In this document: piece after piece, positions 32,634 to 42,600 of the stretch | Numbering within the stretch: position 1 is the stretch's first letter | How the letters are laid out: every line of letters starts with the position of its first letter | From: Fragilariopsis cylindrus CCMP1102 | Taxonomy: Eukaryota > Bacillariophyta > Bacillariophyceae > Bacillariales > Bacillariaceae | NCBI GenBank assembly: GCA_900095095.1 | Contig: FMBT01000291.1 | Location: 372,001-436,000, forward strand | Direction of reading: 5' to 3' | Length of the DNA: 64,000 nt | Notes under the pieces: model-generated | The model's input: only the letters and a program-made list of their open reading frames with translations | The model's database searches: none | Told to the model about the DNA's origin: nothing | Position numbers and translations under genes: made by a program

Positions 32634-34445
32634 ATTATGACCGGTCACGATTCTCAATGATAGAAACTTACCAGCATGGAAAAACCCGGTTTCCAGAATG
32701 TTCCTATGAAGGGGAATGTATAGAGAGAAAGAGATAGATCTCATTAGCCCGTGAAGTTCACGAGAATCTTAATACATACGCTTTCTGTATCTGACTATAT
32801 ACAGCCAATATAGCCTGTCATGTGCAGAATTACTAGTAACTGTACTTACCTGCCAAAACAATAGGTAAGACCTTTCAATAGTTTTCTTCCAAATAATTTT
32901 GCTTCGGGACTATCCGGATCGATTCCACGTCTTTCCATCTCCTCTGATGCTCTTGACAACGGAACGCCTTCTAGATAATCCATAACTAACACTCGTTTGG
33001 TTATTAGACCTGATACAGGACGTGGCAAGACCAATGGTGGTTCAGTCAATTCTGTACCATCAGCAGACCTAGTCAACGAATTGTATATTCGATCCATAGC
33101 AACAGCCTCGGCAACAAAATCAAATTCATCTGCCAATTGACTTTCTAATTCAGCAAAAACGGTATAGTAGTCCAACGGCAATGCATCAAGATTACGAAAG
33201 ACCTTAGAAACTGCCTTCAAATTGGCAACATCGCCCATTAATTTCGATTCAATAGACGGTCGTTGGACCTTAACGGCCACCTCCCGACCCCCGTATTCTT
33301 CGGTGAGTACTGCACGATGGACTTGTGCAACTGACGCAGCACCTAAAGGCTCGTCATCGAATTCAGCAAACACGTCACTAAATTTTTCATTTCGATTCAA
33401 TAGTTCCTTTTCAACAACTGCTTTAACGATGGATACTGGCATCGGGTCGAGATTGTCCGTAAATCCACTAAGAGCATCAGTATATTGTTTTGGAAAAAGA
33501 TCTTGTCGAGTTGATATGATCTGAGCTGTTTTGACGTAAAAACCTTTCAATTCGGTAGTGACGTCTGTATAGAATTTAAAAAAAACAATAAATTTTACCC
33601 AAGCAGTCGTTTTTCAGTATGATATATTCGATTCATACTTCATTTCAATTAGTTGATCATTTCATTACGCACAAACCACATCATCGTAACTTACCGGCAA
33701 GCTTCTTAGCACCATCTACGTGAAGGACATCCCACAGCCTCTACGATAATGTATAGAAAGAAGAAGAAAAGAAAGAAATATATTGGTTATCGGAAGAATC
33801 ATATCATATGTTCAATATTGACCAAAAATATTATATTCATTATCGTCGTAGTCCAAGGACTAGAAAATGAATATAATAGAATAGGAAAAATTGACGGAAA
33901 TGTTACAAAAGCTTTCCAACTAACTACGGATGCATTTTGCATGTAATTGAGCACATTATTAATATTACAACATACGTCATAAACATAGCACGTACCTCGA
34001 TATCTTCCTCGTCGATACTTTCTGATTTCAACATTTCTTGTAATTTAATATTACCAATTAAACCAATATAATTTGCTATAATTGGAACCGCTGTGGAATA
34101 AAATGTTGCTGCTCGTTTCATTTGATCAATAGATGTCAGTGGTGGAGGAAATTCAACATCACCGAAACTCTCATCGTCGTCCACGATGTTGCTGCTGCCG
34201 ATAATAGGAGTAGTAGTAGCAGCAGCAGCAGCAGTAGCAGCATTACTTTCTACATCGCTGTTACTACTGCTGGTTTCTAATTGTGTAGCTGCCGCATAGG
34301 ATCGTATCGTCTTTTTCTTCCATACAGAGGGCGTTACTCTATTGTGACCTTGCTGTAATGTTAGAGAATTCAGTGCATCATTTTGTTGCAGAGTAGAGAG
34401 AAATATAATTCCGACTAATGGTACGACGACACCGAGATTTTTCAT
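31750..34445 (-). CDS. ABC1/ADCK atypical kinase, second copy type (six exons)
   Basis: Exons are 34445-33996, 33740-33695 (46 bases), 33564-32850, 32703-32672 (32 bases), 32523-32244 and 32131-31750. Every phase agrees, giving 634 residues. Marks of the ABC1 family: GFYVKTAQIISTRQDLFP (KxAQ variant of KxGQ), PLGAASVAQVHRAVL with GREVAVKVQRP, KRVLVMDYLEGVPL, the catalytic HADPHPGNIF assembled across exons 4 and 5, and IGLIDFGQVKQ. The N-terminus (LGVVVPLVGIIFLSTLQQND) is a signal or anchor segment without a clear Phe motif, so the destination is open. The 32-base microexon encodes the residues right before DPHPGN, as in the other ABC1 gene at 14666-17501. The sequences differ enough that this is not a recent duplicate. 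It diverges from the selenoprotein candidate with 524 bases between. Confidence 0.9.
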
Positions 34446-34969
34446 TATGATACAGTACATGTATAATAATCGATTCCGATCCCTATCTTCGCTTCTGTGG
34501 CATAGATGTAATATTGAATTGCTCCCTCTCAACGACTGTCAGATTCTTCGTAGTTGTCGTTCTATTATACTGTAACTCCTACTCCTTACAACTTCTGACA
34601 CTACGGCACACAATAATTGGCACAAGTCAAGAGTCAAGTTATTGTTATGTGTTTCGATCATGTTGTCGAGATAATTATTGTTCATACTTTTCTCTCGATG
34701 CATACTGTCTGACCGTACGGGACTGATAAAAACAAATACTAAAATGACGTCATATTATTATTGATTGATCGACTACAAAACACACTCTGACCGCATGCAT
34801 GACTCACTCACATCACTGTTACATGCATCTTACTGTAACATCGTACGGTCGGTACATTAGAGATTTGTTTTCTGTTGGAACACGAAGTGTTCAGTTTGAT
34901 TTCTTTCGACAACATAATAATAATAATCAATATCTTATCTTTAGAAAAGCCACATAATATTATTACGAT
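34446..34969. promoter_or_regulatory. Bidirectional promoter with a perfect CRE (TGACGTCA) and a TGACTCA site
   Basis: Between the ABC1 kinase (-) and the selenoprotein candidate (+). TGACGTCA lies at 34745-34752 and TGACTCA at 34800-34806, both palindromic bZIP targets. TGACGT-type elements are known from work in Phaeodactylum to mediate CO2/cAMP and light control of plastid genes; a similar role here is inference. Confidence 0.45.
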
Positions 34970-35305
34970 ATGACCAAGTTATTAATCATCTTTCTCGCTG
35001 CTGCACTTCTTACTCTCTCATCAGTCTCTGGATTTGCACCGCAACTTCATCAACCTACTTCTTTTGCATCAACATCAACATCGACGCAACTAGACGCTGC
35101 TCCAACTATGGTCGTCTACTGAACCATAAAGAGTGCTATCGACTATGTCGGTTACGCCACGGGACAAACAGATAAATGGCAAGGCACAGGAGTTTGGAAA
35201 GGCCTGAAAGTAAGTCGTGATGACGAAGAAGGGGATGATGGTTCACCTAAGAATCCTCCTCCCTCGAAAAAAGAGGAAGAAAAGACTGCTCCAAAATCGA
35301 GTTAA
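34970..35305 (+). CDS. Candidate plastid-targeted selenoprotein (one in-frame TGA, codon 51)
   Basis: Single exon of 111 codons ending with TAA at 35303, if the TGA at 35120-35122 is read as selenocysteine. Upstream of it: a signal peptide MTKLLIIFLAAALLTLSSVS followed by GFAPQLHQ, almost the textbook diatom ASAFAP plastid-import motif, then a Ser/Thr-rich transit region. The TGA sits in the context MVVY-U-TIKSAID. Another 60 codons stay open, with sensible protein sequence (YVGYATGQTDKWQGTGVWKG) and an acidic/Lys-rich tail (KKEEEKTAPKSS). A SECIS-like hairpin lies about 200 bases after the TAA. I do not recognise the family; there is no CxxU redox motif. Alternatives are a truncated 50-residue peptide, a pseudogene with one nonsense change, or a tiny intron (no good splice sites flank the TGA). 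Confidence 0.6.
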
Positions 35306-35501
35306 ATAAAGAATGTGGTGTGTTGTGTTGTTCGACGAAGATATTCCACAAACACCATAATATCTGCCCTATCATATTGATTTTTCTGTTCGAGAGATAA
35401 GAACATCTTGTGAGATAGACGAATTAATTAGTGAATCAAATCGAATCAAATCCATCCAGTTAATTGATTTTTTAAAGTAACCGAAAGTGTACCGTTTATG
35501 G

Positions 35502-35569
35502 CAGTGAATGACGATTGAGATAGAAGACCAAGTTTTTCCTTTCTTTCATTTCAATCTGAAGAAAAACTG
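35502..35569 (+). promoter_or_regulatory. SECIS-like hairpin in the 3' UTR
   Basis: ATGA at 35508-35511 is followed by a stem: GATTGA (35513-35518) pairs perfectly with TCAATC (35551-35556), and GAT with ATT. After one A/C mismatch, GAAG pairs with CTTT. The 3' strand runs into TGAA (35557-35560), giving the AUGA/UGAA quartet. AA occurs 12 bases after ATGA (35524-35525), the usual SECIS spacing, at the base of the apical loop. Below the quartet is an internal loop (GA opposite GAAAA) and then CAGT/ACTG pairing. These are the parts of a eukaryotic SECIS, but I judged the folding by eye. Confidence 0.5.
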
Positions 35570-36323
35570 ATGCTATTACCTACATACAATTTTGTCTATT
35601 GATTTCACCGTTGTCCCGTGTGAATTCATTATCCAAACAAAACGAAAAAAATTGTAGAGAATGGCAACTGTTGCGTCCATAACGTTACTATTTAGTTAAG
35701 AAGAAAATCGGAAATTGATTCATATTTTATTTTAAAGGTTGGGAACGCACTACGATACGAATGTAGAATGATAAAGCAATACATTGTAAACATTCAAGAT
35801 TAAAATAAAAAAAAATCATAAGAACTATATTCTTGACTTTGTACGTGTACTTCAATACCAAATCTATATTGTATATAATAATATATACCGCTTTCACAAT
35901 GTTGTATACACTTAAAATTAGAAATACAGTGATGAAAAAGATTAAATCATAGTTTCTCGTGCAGCACGGAAAAAGCACCGACGATAACTGGATCACCAGC
36001 AGTGATTGTAGATTTTCGTGCTAAATTGTTGTTGACAGTAGTGAAGTGAAAGCCTGTCGTCGTCATCGTCGTCATGCCGAAATGCGAAAGTTTTACAATT
36101 TGGAGAATTTTTGTAAATTACGGGACTAGATTTGATCACGGATATGTTAGTAGTCCGCCGTGATCAAATCTACATTCCCGTAAGCTCCAATTTGGAAATT
36201 GATAATCGTGAAAATAAGGCAGCACGAACGACACAACAATAAACAATTACAACAACAGAACAACAACAACAACACAACAACACTCACACATCATCTGATA
36301 ATAAAAGACTTGAATAAATAAAA
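35570..36323. other. Intergenic, with an inverted repeat
   Basis: AT-rich DNA up to the CWC15 start, which has a CAA-rich leader (36240-36300). The one structured feature is the inverted repeat listed separately. Confidence 0.5.
36119..36183. repeat. Inverted repeat, 24-26 base arms
   Basis: The core arms TAGATTTGATCACGG (36127-36141) and CCGTGATCAAATCTA (36158-36172) are perfect complements around a 16-base loop. Pairing resumes outside them (TTACGGGA with TCCCGTAA) after a 2-base slip. It lies about 140-200 bases upstream of the CWC15 ATG and could be a foldback-element scar or an RNA/DNA hairpin. Confidence 0.85.
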
Positions 36324-37133
36324 ATGACTACCGCACACAGACCTACGTGGAAGGCCGCAGTCGGTAAGACAGGCGAAGGAGGATGGAATTCTGGCGGTAT
36401 AGGGGGTTCCGCTGGTTTGAGCCATTTAGACTTACCAGCTCATACAAAATTGAAATTCCGTACGGGAAAGCAAGTTGTGGATCGTCAACAATCTTTAAAG
36501 GAATCTCTTAATAAACTTGCAAAGGCTGAAAAGGAAGCCAATAAACGATTACTACAACGACCAGCCGTCGATGAAGAAGTTGAAAAGGAGGGTAGATTAA
36601 AGTTATTAAAATCAACGGCCGAAGTTGATGAAACTGCAATTAAAGCAAAATACGACGATGCTGATGCTTCTGATGATGACGGCGATGACGATGATGATGA
36701 TAATAATAACGGAAAAGGAGGTGGTGGGGATGGATGGAGTGATGCAGATAATGATGATCTAGATGCGAGTAGTGACGAAGACGATTCTGATGACGACGAT
36801 TCTGACGACGATGAAGATGATGAAGCTGCACTAATGGCAGAATTGGCAAAAATAAAGGCAGAACGAGAAGCCGTGAAAAAACAAGAGGAAGAAAAAGAGG
36901 CAGCACGAGATGAAGAAAAATTAGAAGAAGCTGCATTGTTGGGAAATCCATTGTTGGCTGGTGCTAGTAATAACAACAATAATAGTAGTAGTGGTAGACT
37001 CAAACGACGATGGAATGAAGATGTTGTATTTCGTAACCAAGCAAAGGGAGAGCCTGAAATTAAAAAACGGTTCATCAATGATACCGTTCGAAATGACTTC
37101 CATAAAAGATTCCTAAACAAATTCATACGATAG
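36324..37133 (+). CDS. CWC15: Pre-mRNA-splicing factor CWC15 (Cwf15)
   Basis: Single exon, 269 residues. CWC15 is a component of the Prp19/CDC5L-associated complex in activated spliceosomes. Both conserved ends are present: MTTAHRPTWKAAVGKTGEGG with LSHLDLPAHTKLKFRT at the N-terminus, and RRWNEDVVFRNQAKGEP with FINDTVRNDFHKRFLNKFIR at the C-terminus. Between them is a disordered middle with long Asp runs and a Lys/Glu coiled coil (ALMAELAKIKAEREAVKKQ), also usual for the family. Length is typical. It is convergent with the oxygenase gene 193 bases away. Confidence 0.96.
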   Translation: MTTAHRPTWKAAVGKTGEGGWNSGGIGGSAGLSHLDLPAHTKLKFRTGKQVVDRQQSLKESLNKLAKAEKEANKRLLQRPAVDEEVEKEGRLKLLKSTAEVDETAIKAKYDDADASDDDGDDDDDDNNNGKGGGGDGWSDADNDDLDASSDEDDSDDDDSDDDEDDEAALMAELAKIKAEREAVKKQEEEKEAARDEEKLEEAALLGNPLLAGASNNNNNSSSGRLKRRWNEDVVFRNQAKGEPEIKKRFINDTVRNDFHKRFLNKFIR

Positions 37134-37326
37134 AAAAATTGTTCGCGAAACCAAAGAGAAAAAGACAGCACTCTTTTACAAAATAATATAGCTGTAATTA
37201 TGAATATAAATAAATATATATATATACTGTAATTTAGAAATATTAAATATATTATTTTGAATTTGCTGATAGGATGATTGAACATGTTGAGAGTAGTTGG
37301 TACGTATTATACATTATAGATAGGCT

Positions 37327-38576
37327 TTAACTTCTAGCTAGATTGGTTGATTGGTCTCTTCTCTTTATGATTCTACCATCATCTAATATCTTTAGGTCTT
37401 TATGATGTCGAGCGAAGACTTTGGGATGGGACCGAGCTAAACTTTTAAAGGTATTATCTCCCACCGATGGTATCATAAGATTATTCGGTCTTTGCCATTG
37501 TTGATAGTCTTGAGGTCGTTCCCATGATAAATTACTTATTTTGTTGCTGTCCAATGGTCCCATTGTAGCAGCCAAGCTAGGATTGTAGAAAAGTGCCACA
37601 GAAGTTCGCGGAGTACGTGGAATATTACTTGTAGTGGCGAATGACGACGATGATGATGTCCTCATGATCACCCGATGAGGCGTGGCTAGAAAATAACCAT
37701 TGGACCAGGTTTGTACTTGTTCTCCGAGATTGCATATCAAGTACCTACTACTACTGCTACTACTACTACTACTACTACTACACTTTGTACTATCGCCGTT
37801 GGTATCATCATCGTCGATAGAAGAAGAGGGTACGTCGATCCATTCACCCTGAGAAAAAGCTTGAAGTACTCCGTCCGTCGACGAATCTTGTGCAAGCAAA
37901 GTTAGGAAGTTAGTATCTGTATGCTCTCCAACTCCTTGTTGGGTTGATTTTTCAGATTCAGATTCAGATTCATTGGGTGGATAAGAAATTAATTTGATAA
38001 CCCAGTGTGGAACTTCGGTAGGGTGGAAAAATTTATCGTGTAATGTATCCTTTGGATCTAGTTTCAATGCCAAACAAAGTGAGTCCCTAATTACATCCGC
38101 TATGGCGCACACTTCCGTGGAATATTTCGTGGTTGTTGATTTCAGAGTAGGTTGAATATCATCGGGCCATGGATTTCTACCCTTCAAACGTTCGTATACG
38201 GGAAAGGATTTGTTGTGTTGATATGCGCTGCTGTTGTCCTTGTCCTTATTTTTCAAATTGTATTCGACGGCGTATTCCACTTGTTCTCTATAATCCAATT
38301 TGCCACTTGTATTCTCAACGCCGAGTTTCATAAAACCTCTAAATGATGGACTATTTTCGTATGAAATACGCATTTTATCATCTAGTGGTCTTCTAAAGAA
38401 CGATCGTGTTTCATCCAACATATTTTGTGCTAGATCACCGAATTCATGTCTAATCAAAAAGAATCCAACATTATGACAGGCAGCTCGAAGCTCTTCACAA
38501 ATGCCCGACGGTCACTGTAATACTGTTTTATGCTGAGAATTGGTATCCTCCGAGGACAGCTCCTGTTACGATTCAT
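37327..38576 (-). CDS. 2-oxoglutarate/Fe(II)-dependent oxygenase, IPNS-like
   Basis: The main frame (37327-38457, 376 residues) opens upstream to about 38510. Landmarks: GFFLIRHEF, YREQVEYAVEY, a jelly-roll core with iron ligands in EHTDTNFLTLL (HxD) and TPHRVIM (distal His), and PRTSVALFYNP with the 2OG-binding Arg-x-Ser/Thr. This is the DIOX/isopenicillin-N-synthase type; the substrate cannot be read from sequence. The natural N-terminus seems to start at the Met at 38576 (RRIPILSIKQYYSD, the usual IPxxD-like opening) but lies in a different frame. The join to ICEELRAACHNVGFFLIRH needs a single-base frame change near 38505. This is either a sequencing indel or a disabling mutation; a shortened product from 38457 would lack the first strand. 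A (TAG)n stretch codes polySer. Confidence 0.82.
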
Positions 38577-39255
38577 GATAGATGCCGTTCTTTATTACAT
38601 TTCATTTTATTCTTTTTATGTTCTCAGTCTTCAGTCTCATCGAGTTGCTTGTTCATGGCGGTTCGTGATAATAAATATTAATAACGCATTGGAAAATACG
38701 CGCTATTATTATCAAGGAAATTCCATGCTATGAAGCACAATAACGAAATGTATGCCAAGAAGCGACTTCCAATACTATCAAGATAAAGACTCTACTATAA
38801 CCATACACTACCCTTCATACATAGAAGTTGACACAGCGAATATTATATGTCAATGTAAAAGAATATTAACTTTCAACCTAAAATAATCCACCTTTGTTCC
38901 CTAAATATATATATATATATATATATATTATGCATTATATACATGGTGAAGGTTTTTTTTTTCTTCTAGCTTTTTTATCCATACTGTTTTTATCTAGCAA
39001 CACCATGGTATGACATTCCTTAAGCTACTATTTAATTCCATTACAAATATGAAATTCTCTTCAATTGATTCTTCATCACATTTTTTTGCTGTACAAGAAT
39101 TTTGTGTTGCAATTCCAACCAAATTGGAACAATGTACAAGTTCTATTTGATCTAACCCCCTAAAAATTATCCAGCTATTTGGCGCATCATATGTTTATTC
39201 GACAGATGTCACTATTCTCCTGGACTTTGAACCCAAATATTGACTATTTGGCTTA
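38577..39255. other. Intergenic
   Basis: Contains an (AT)n microsatellite at 38904-38928 and poly-T. No gene seen. Confidence 0.55.
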
Positions 39256-39653
39256 TCAAATTATGTGAGTGGCATCGTCGATATCCCATTCAAACGTGTC
39301 GGGATCGCTACAATACGGTCCAACATCATCCATTTGAAAGTATTGAGAAAACTGACCAATTCTGTCTTCGCTTTCCGCTTCCTTCTCGAGCTGCCACCCA
39401 CTGATTATAACTTGATAAAGCCCCGGTCCGAGCTGACAATCTTCTGAGCTACCCTCAATGTACTCCTCTTGCTCCCATTGGATGCTTAGCTTGGGGTGGA
39501 ATAGAAAACTTCTGCATGGAGTTCCGATGGCCTTGCTACTTTCGAGCTTGTACCACTGCTTTTTTTCCTTGTCGTATTCCCAACTAAACGGGAAACCCAT
39601 CCGTCGCTCTCGACGTTTTGCACATTCTACGCTTGCAGAAAGCCGGCCCCCTG
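39256..39653 (-). other. Open C-terminal extension of the rhamnosidase in another frame
   Basis: From about 39680 to the stop at 39256 a second frame is open: VFPDVAGGRLSASVEC, MGFPFSWEYDKEKKQWYKLE, GTPCRSFLFHPKLSIQWEQE, LGPGLYQVIISGWQLE. It reads like normal protein and begins where the main frame ends, so the gene probably continues through it after a one-base frame change. No domain recognised; it may be a diatom-specific tail. Confidence 0.5.
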
Positions 39654-42600
39654 CTACGTCTGGAAAAACTGAGCCCTTTGGATGGATGCGCTTACTTTCT
39701 TTTGAAGATATAAGGGAAGTCGGAGTGCTCCTTCTCCTCCTGGTGGAATCATCAAACGAATGCGAATACTCACGAGGGCTGAATCGTATTTGTCCCTATC
39801 TTCTGGTAAGTCATTAAATTCCCACGCTAGGGCAAAGTCCCCCCTCGGCGATCCCTGCATTGCGCTGGCATACTCTAAGGTCGCCGCCGACTTCGGAAAT
39901 TGGGGCCAGAATAGTACCTTCCTCCCCCCAGATGTCGTCGGATGAAGGGACAATCCAGCTACTGACGATGGCATCCATTCCACCATCGCACCAAGCATAG
40001 GATGGTTGCGTGAGTATAGGCTTTCCGACCTCCACCAGCTCTCCCACATACTTGTTGCATTGTGCCGAAGCATGTATTCGAATGTAGCGAAGCCTTTTCC
40101 GTTTGCTTTGCCCAGCGCAACATTATGGAAACCTGATTCGGAAAGTGCTTTGAGGATATAACGGACACCAAAAATTCCTTCATTAAATCCCCTCCATTGA
40201 CTCCAGAAAAAAACATACTTTTCACTGTCATCATCGTAAATAAGTTCTCCTGCTGTAATCAGCTCTTGTTTCATATCATTTCTCAAGTTTTCCAGGAATC
40301 TTCTTTCTTCGTTACCCGGCCAGGTATTTCCTCTCCGCTTGAACAAATTTCTGAGAACTTTGCATCGTTTCTCGCCAGGTACGATCCGAGCGAATAAGCC
40401 CATATCCGGACCTGGAGATGCCTCAGCCCGACCCTCTGGGTAATCAAAGTCGTCCTTACCATTCTTAAAGTATAACTTATTTATTCGGTCTTGTAATCTC
40501 TTCGCCGTGGTCATTCCTCTTTCCTGCAAAGAGTCCATGCCAAGCTTCTTGGCAATATAAGCAACTGACCTAGCACTAGCCATGTAAAATCCTGTATGCG
40601 TTAGAAATGTGTCTCTGTTTCGAAGTCCAAGCCAATCGCTAAGACCACTGCCATTTCCATCGTATCCCTTCAATTCGTCATCATAACGATGTTTCTTCAT
40701 CCCTTTATCGAAGTACTTATCTAAAAAATCTAACCACTTGATATGATTGGGTAAGGATTCCTTCAAGAAGGAAATGTCTCCAAACATTTGCATATGTCTC
40801 ACTGTCAAGACCGGTGGAGCAGATGCCCACACGGTCTCCCCTGCACCATGCCCTATACCAGCATAATCGTTTAAGTCTTGCCACATCGACGTCTCGGTAT
40901 ATGCACCATTCTCCCATTGACCATCCATCCAATCTCGCACAGATTTACGATAAAAAGCACTCATATCAAACATGTGTAGGGCGGTCGGACTACTAGCTAC
41001 CAAATCTCCTCCGTACGGTAATTTCTCGCGATGGGGACAGTCGCTTTGAACACTAAGCATGTTGCTATTCATTGCATTCTTTACAAGTTCGTACCCACCG
41101 TTAATCAAAATATTACTGCTGTCAAAATTTCCCCACTCATCAAAGGCAGTACGATACATCAATGCATGCACTGTTGCTGGGGGCTTTGATGAACAACAAA
41201 TCTCAGCGAAGCGAAAAGCATGCGTCGTGAAATGGGATTGACTGGCTTTCTTGAATAATCTTGCTCGATCGACTTCTTTTACTGAAGAGGAGACGACATA
41301 AGTGTCCCTTTGCGATAAAGTCCCATCCTGATCATCCGGAAAGCATGCTATACCGAATGTTTCGTTGTACAAATGACGTGGACCGCCATCATGAAGTCCA
41401 AACCCTGCCGTCAAAACTCGATTGATATCTCCTGTAGTCATTTCGAGTGATTCTCCATAAATAATGGTAACAAACGCATCCCCATTAGTACTTGCTGCCT
41501 TGAAGGAATGCCCCCGAGGGTACTTTTTTGGAACAATGGGTATTGGCAATCCCTCATCAAAATGTAGCATACCCGATATGGCTTTACCAAAGTCGAAGAG
41601 CCATCGACCAGAACCTAAGTCGAAAATCTCATCTGGTGATAGTCGCTCCATAGGAAGTACTGGTGGTATTTCGGAAGGAATTAATTTGCCAATGGGTGAA
41701 GCAAAATGCCTGGGATCTAAAGAATCTGCTGAATCTTCACTACCTGAAGGATCCGACGAAGTGTATGGTTCTTCTTCTTCTTCTTCTTCTTCCTCCTCTG
41801 ATTTTTGATGCCAAGCTTCCAACGTCACATCGGTTCGATGCAGCAAAGCTAGTCGTTCCATAGGAAGTACCGGTGTTATTTTGGAAGCAATTAATTTGCG
41901 TGAAGATTTTCTTTTTGAATCTGCTGAATCTTTACTGCCTGAAAAATCCGACGAAGTAGATGGTTCTTTCTCCTCTTCCAATTTTTGACGCCACGCTTCA
42001 AATGTGACATCGGTTTGATACAGAACTGGATCCACCCATTTCTTTTTGGATTCTGAACCACTCCTAGTGGCATTGATAGGACTCCAATGTTCTGGCGTGT
42101 CCCACCCTTCCATTGATTGTAGGATATTCAAATCGACAGTTTCCCCTGTGAACAAGTCGGATTCACGGATATGACCACGGGAAACTTGCCATTCGCTTGC
42201 GTCAATACCAGTGGGAGCAACCACACGAGACATTCCCGATGATGTAGTTACATATAATTGTGCCACGATTGTTATTGGACCATTCGGTAGAAGTTTGTAC
42301 TCGACACCTACACCATTACGACCCAAAGGACGCGGATCGTACCATCCAGATCCCGTCGTGATTCCAATGACGTGGAAAGCTTCGTCGTTATCTATCGTTC
42401 CTCTTTCCCATTTTCCATAACTTTGATTTTTAGCATTCCTATTATTACGTAAGAAGGGAGTGACATCGAAACCACGATACGAAACGCGTTGAGTGTAATC
42501 CGTAAAGGCTGGATCGATAGGCCCAGATGTTGACAGCGGTATACCATCGAACGAAACCCTGAAAGATCCTAGACCAGAAACGACGAGTAATGCCGAGGTG

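Noticed and set aside
35112-35160. A mini-intron removing the TGA of the selenoprotein candidate
   Set aside because: There is no consensus donor before the TGA, and any intron here would be far below the sizes seen elsewhere in the window. A GTAAGT occurs only after it (about 35211).
39655-39700. An intron explaining the frame change at the end of GH78
   Set aside because: A GTAAGC donor-like site exists, but every nearby AG gives a stop in the required phase and the intron would be about 50 bases.
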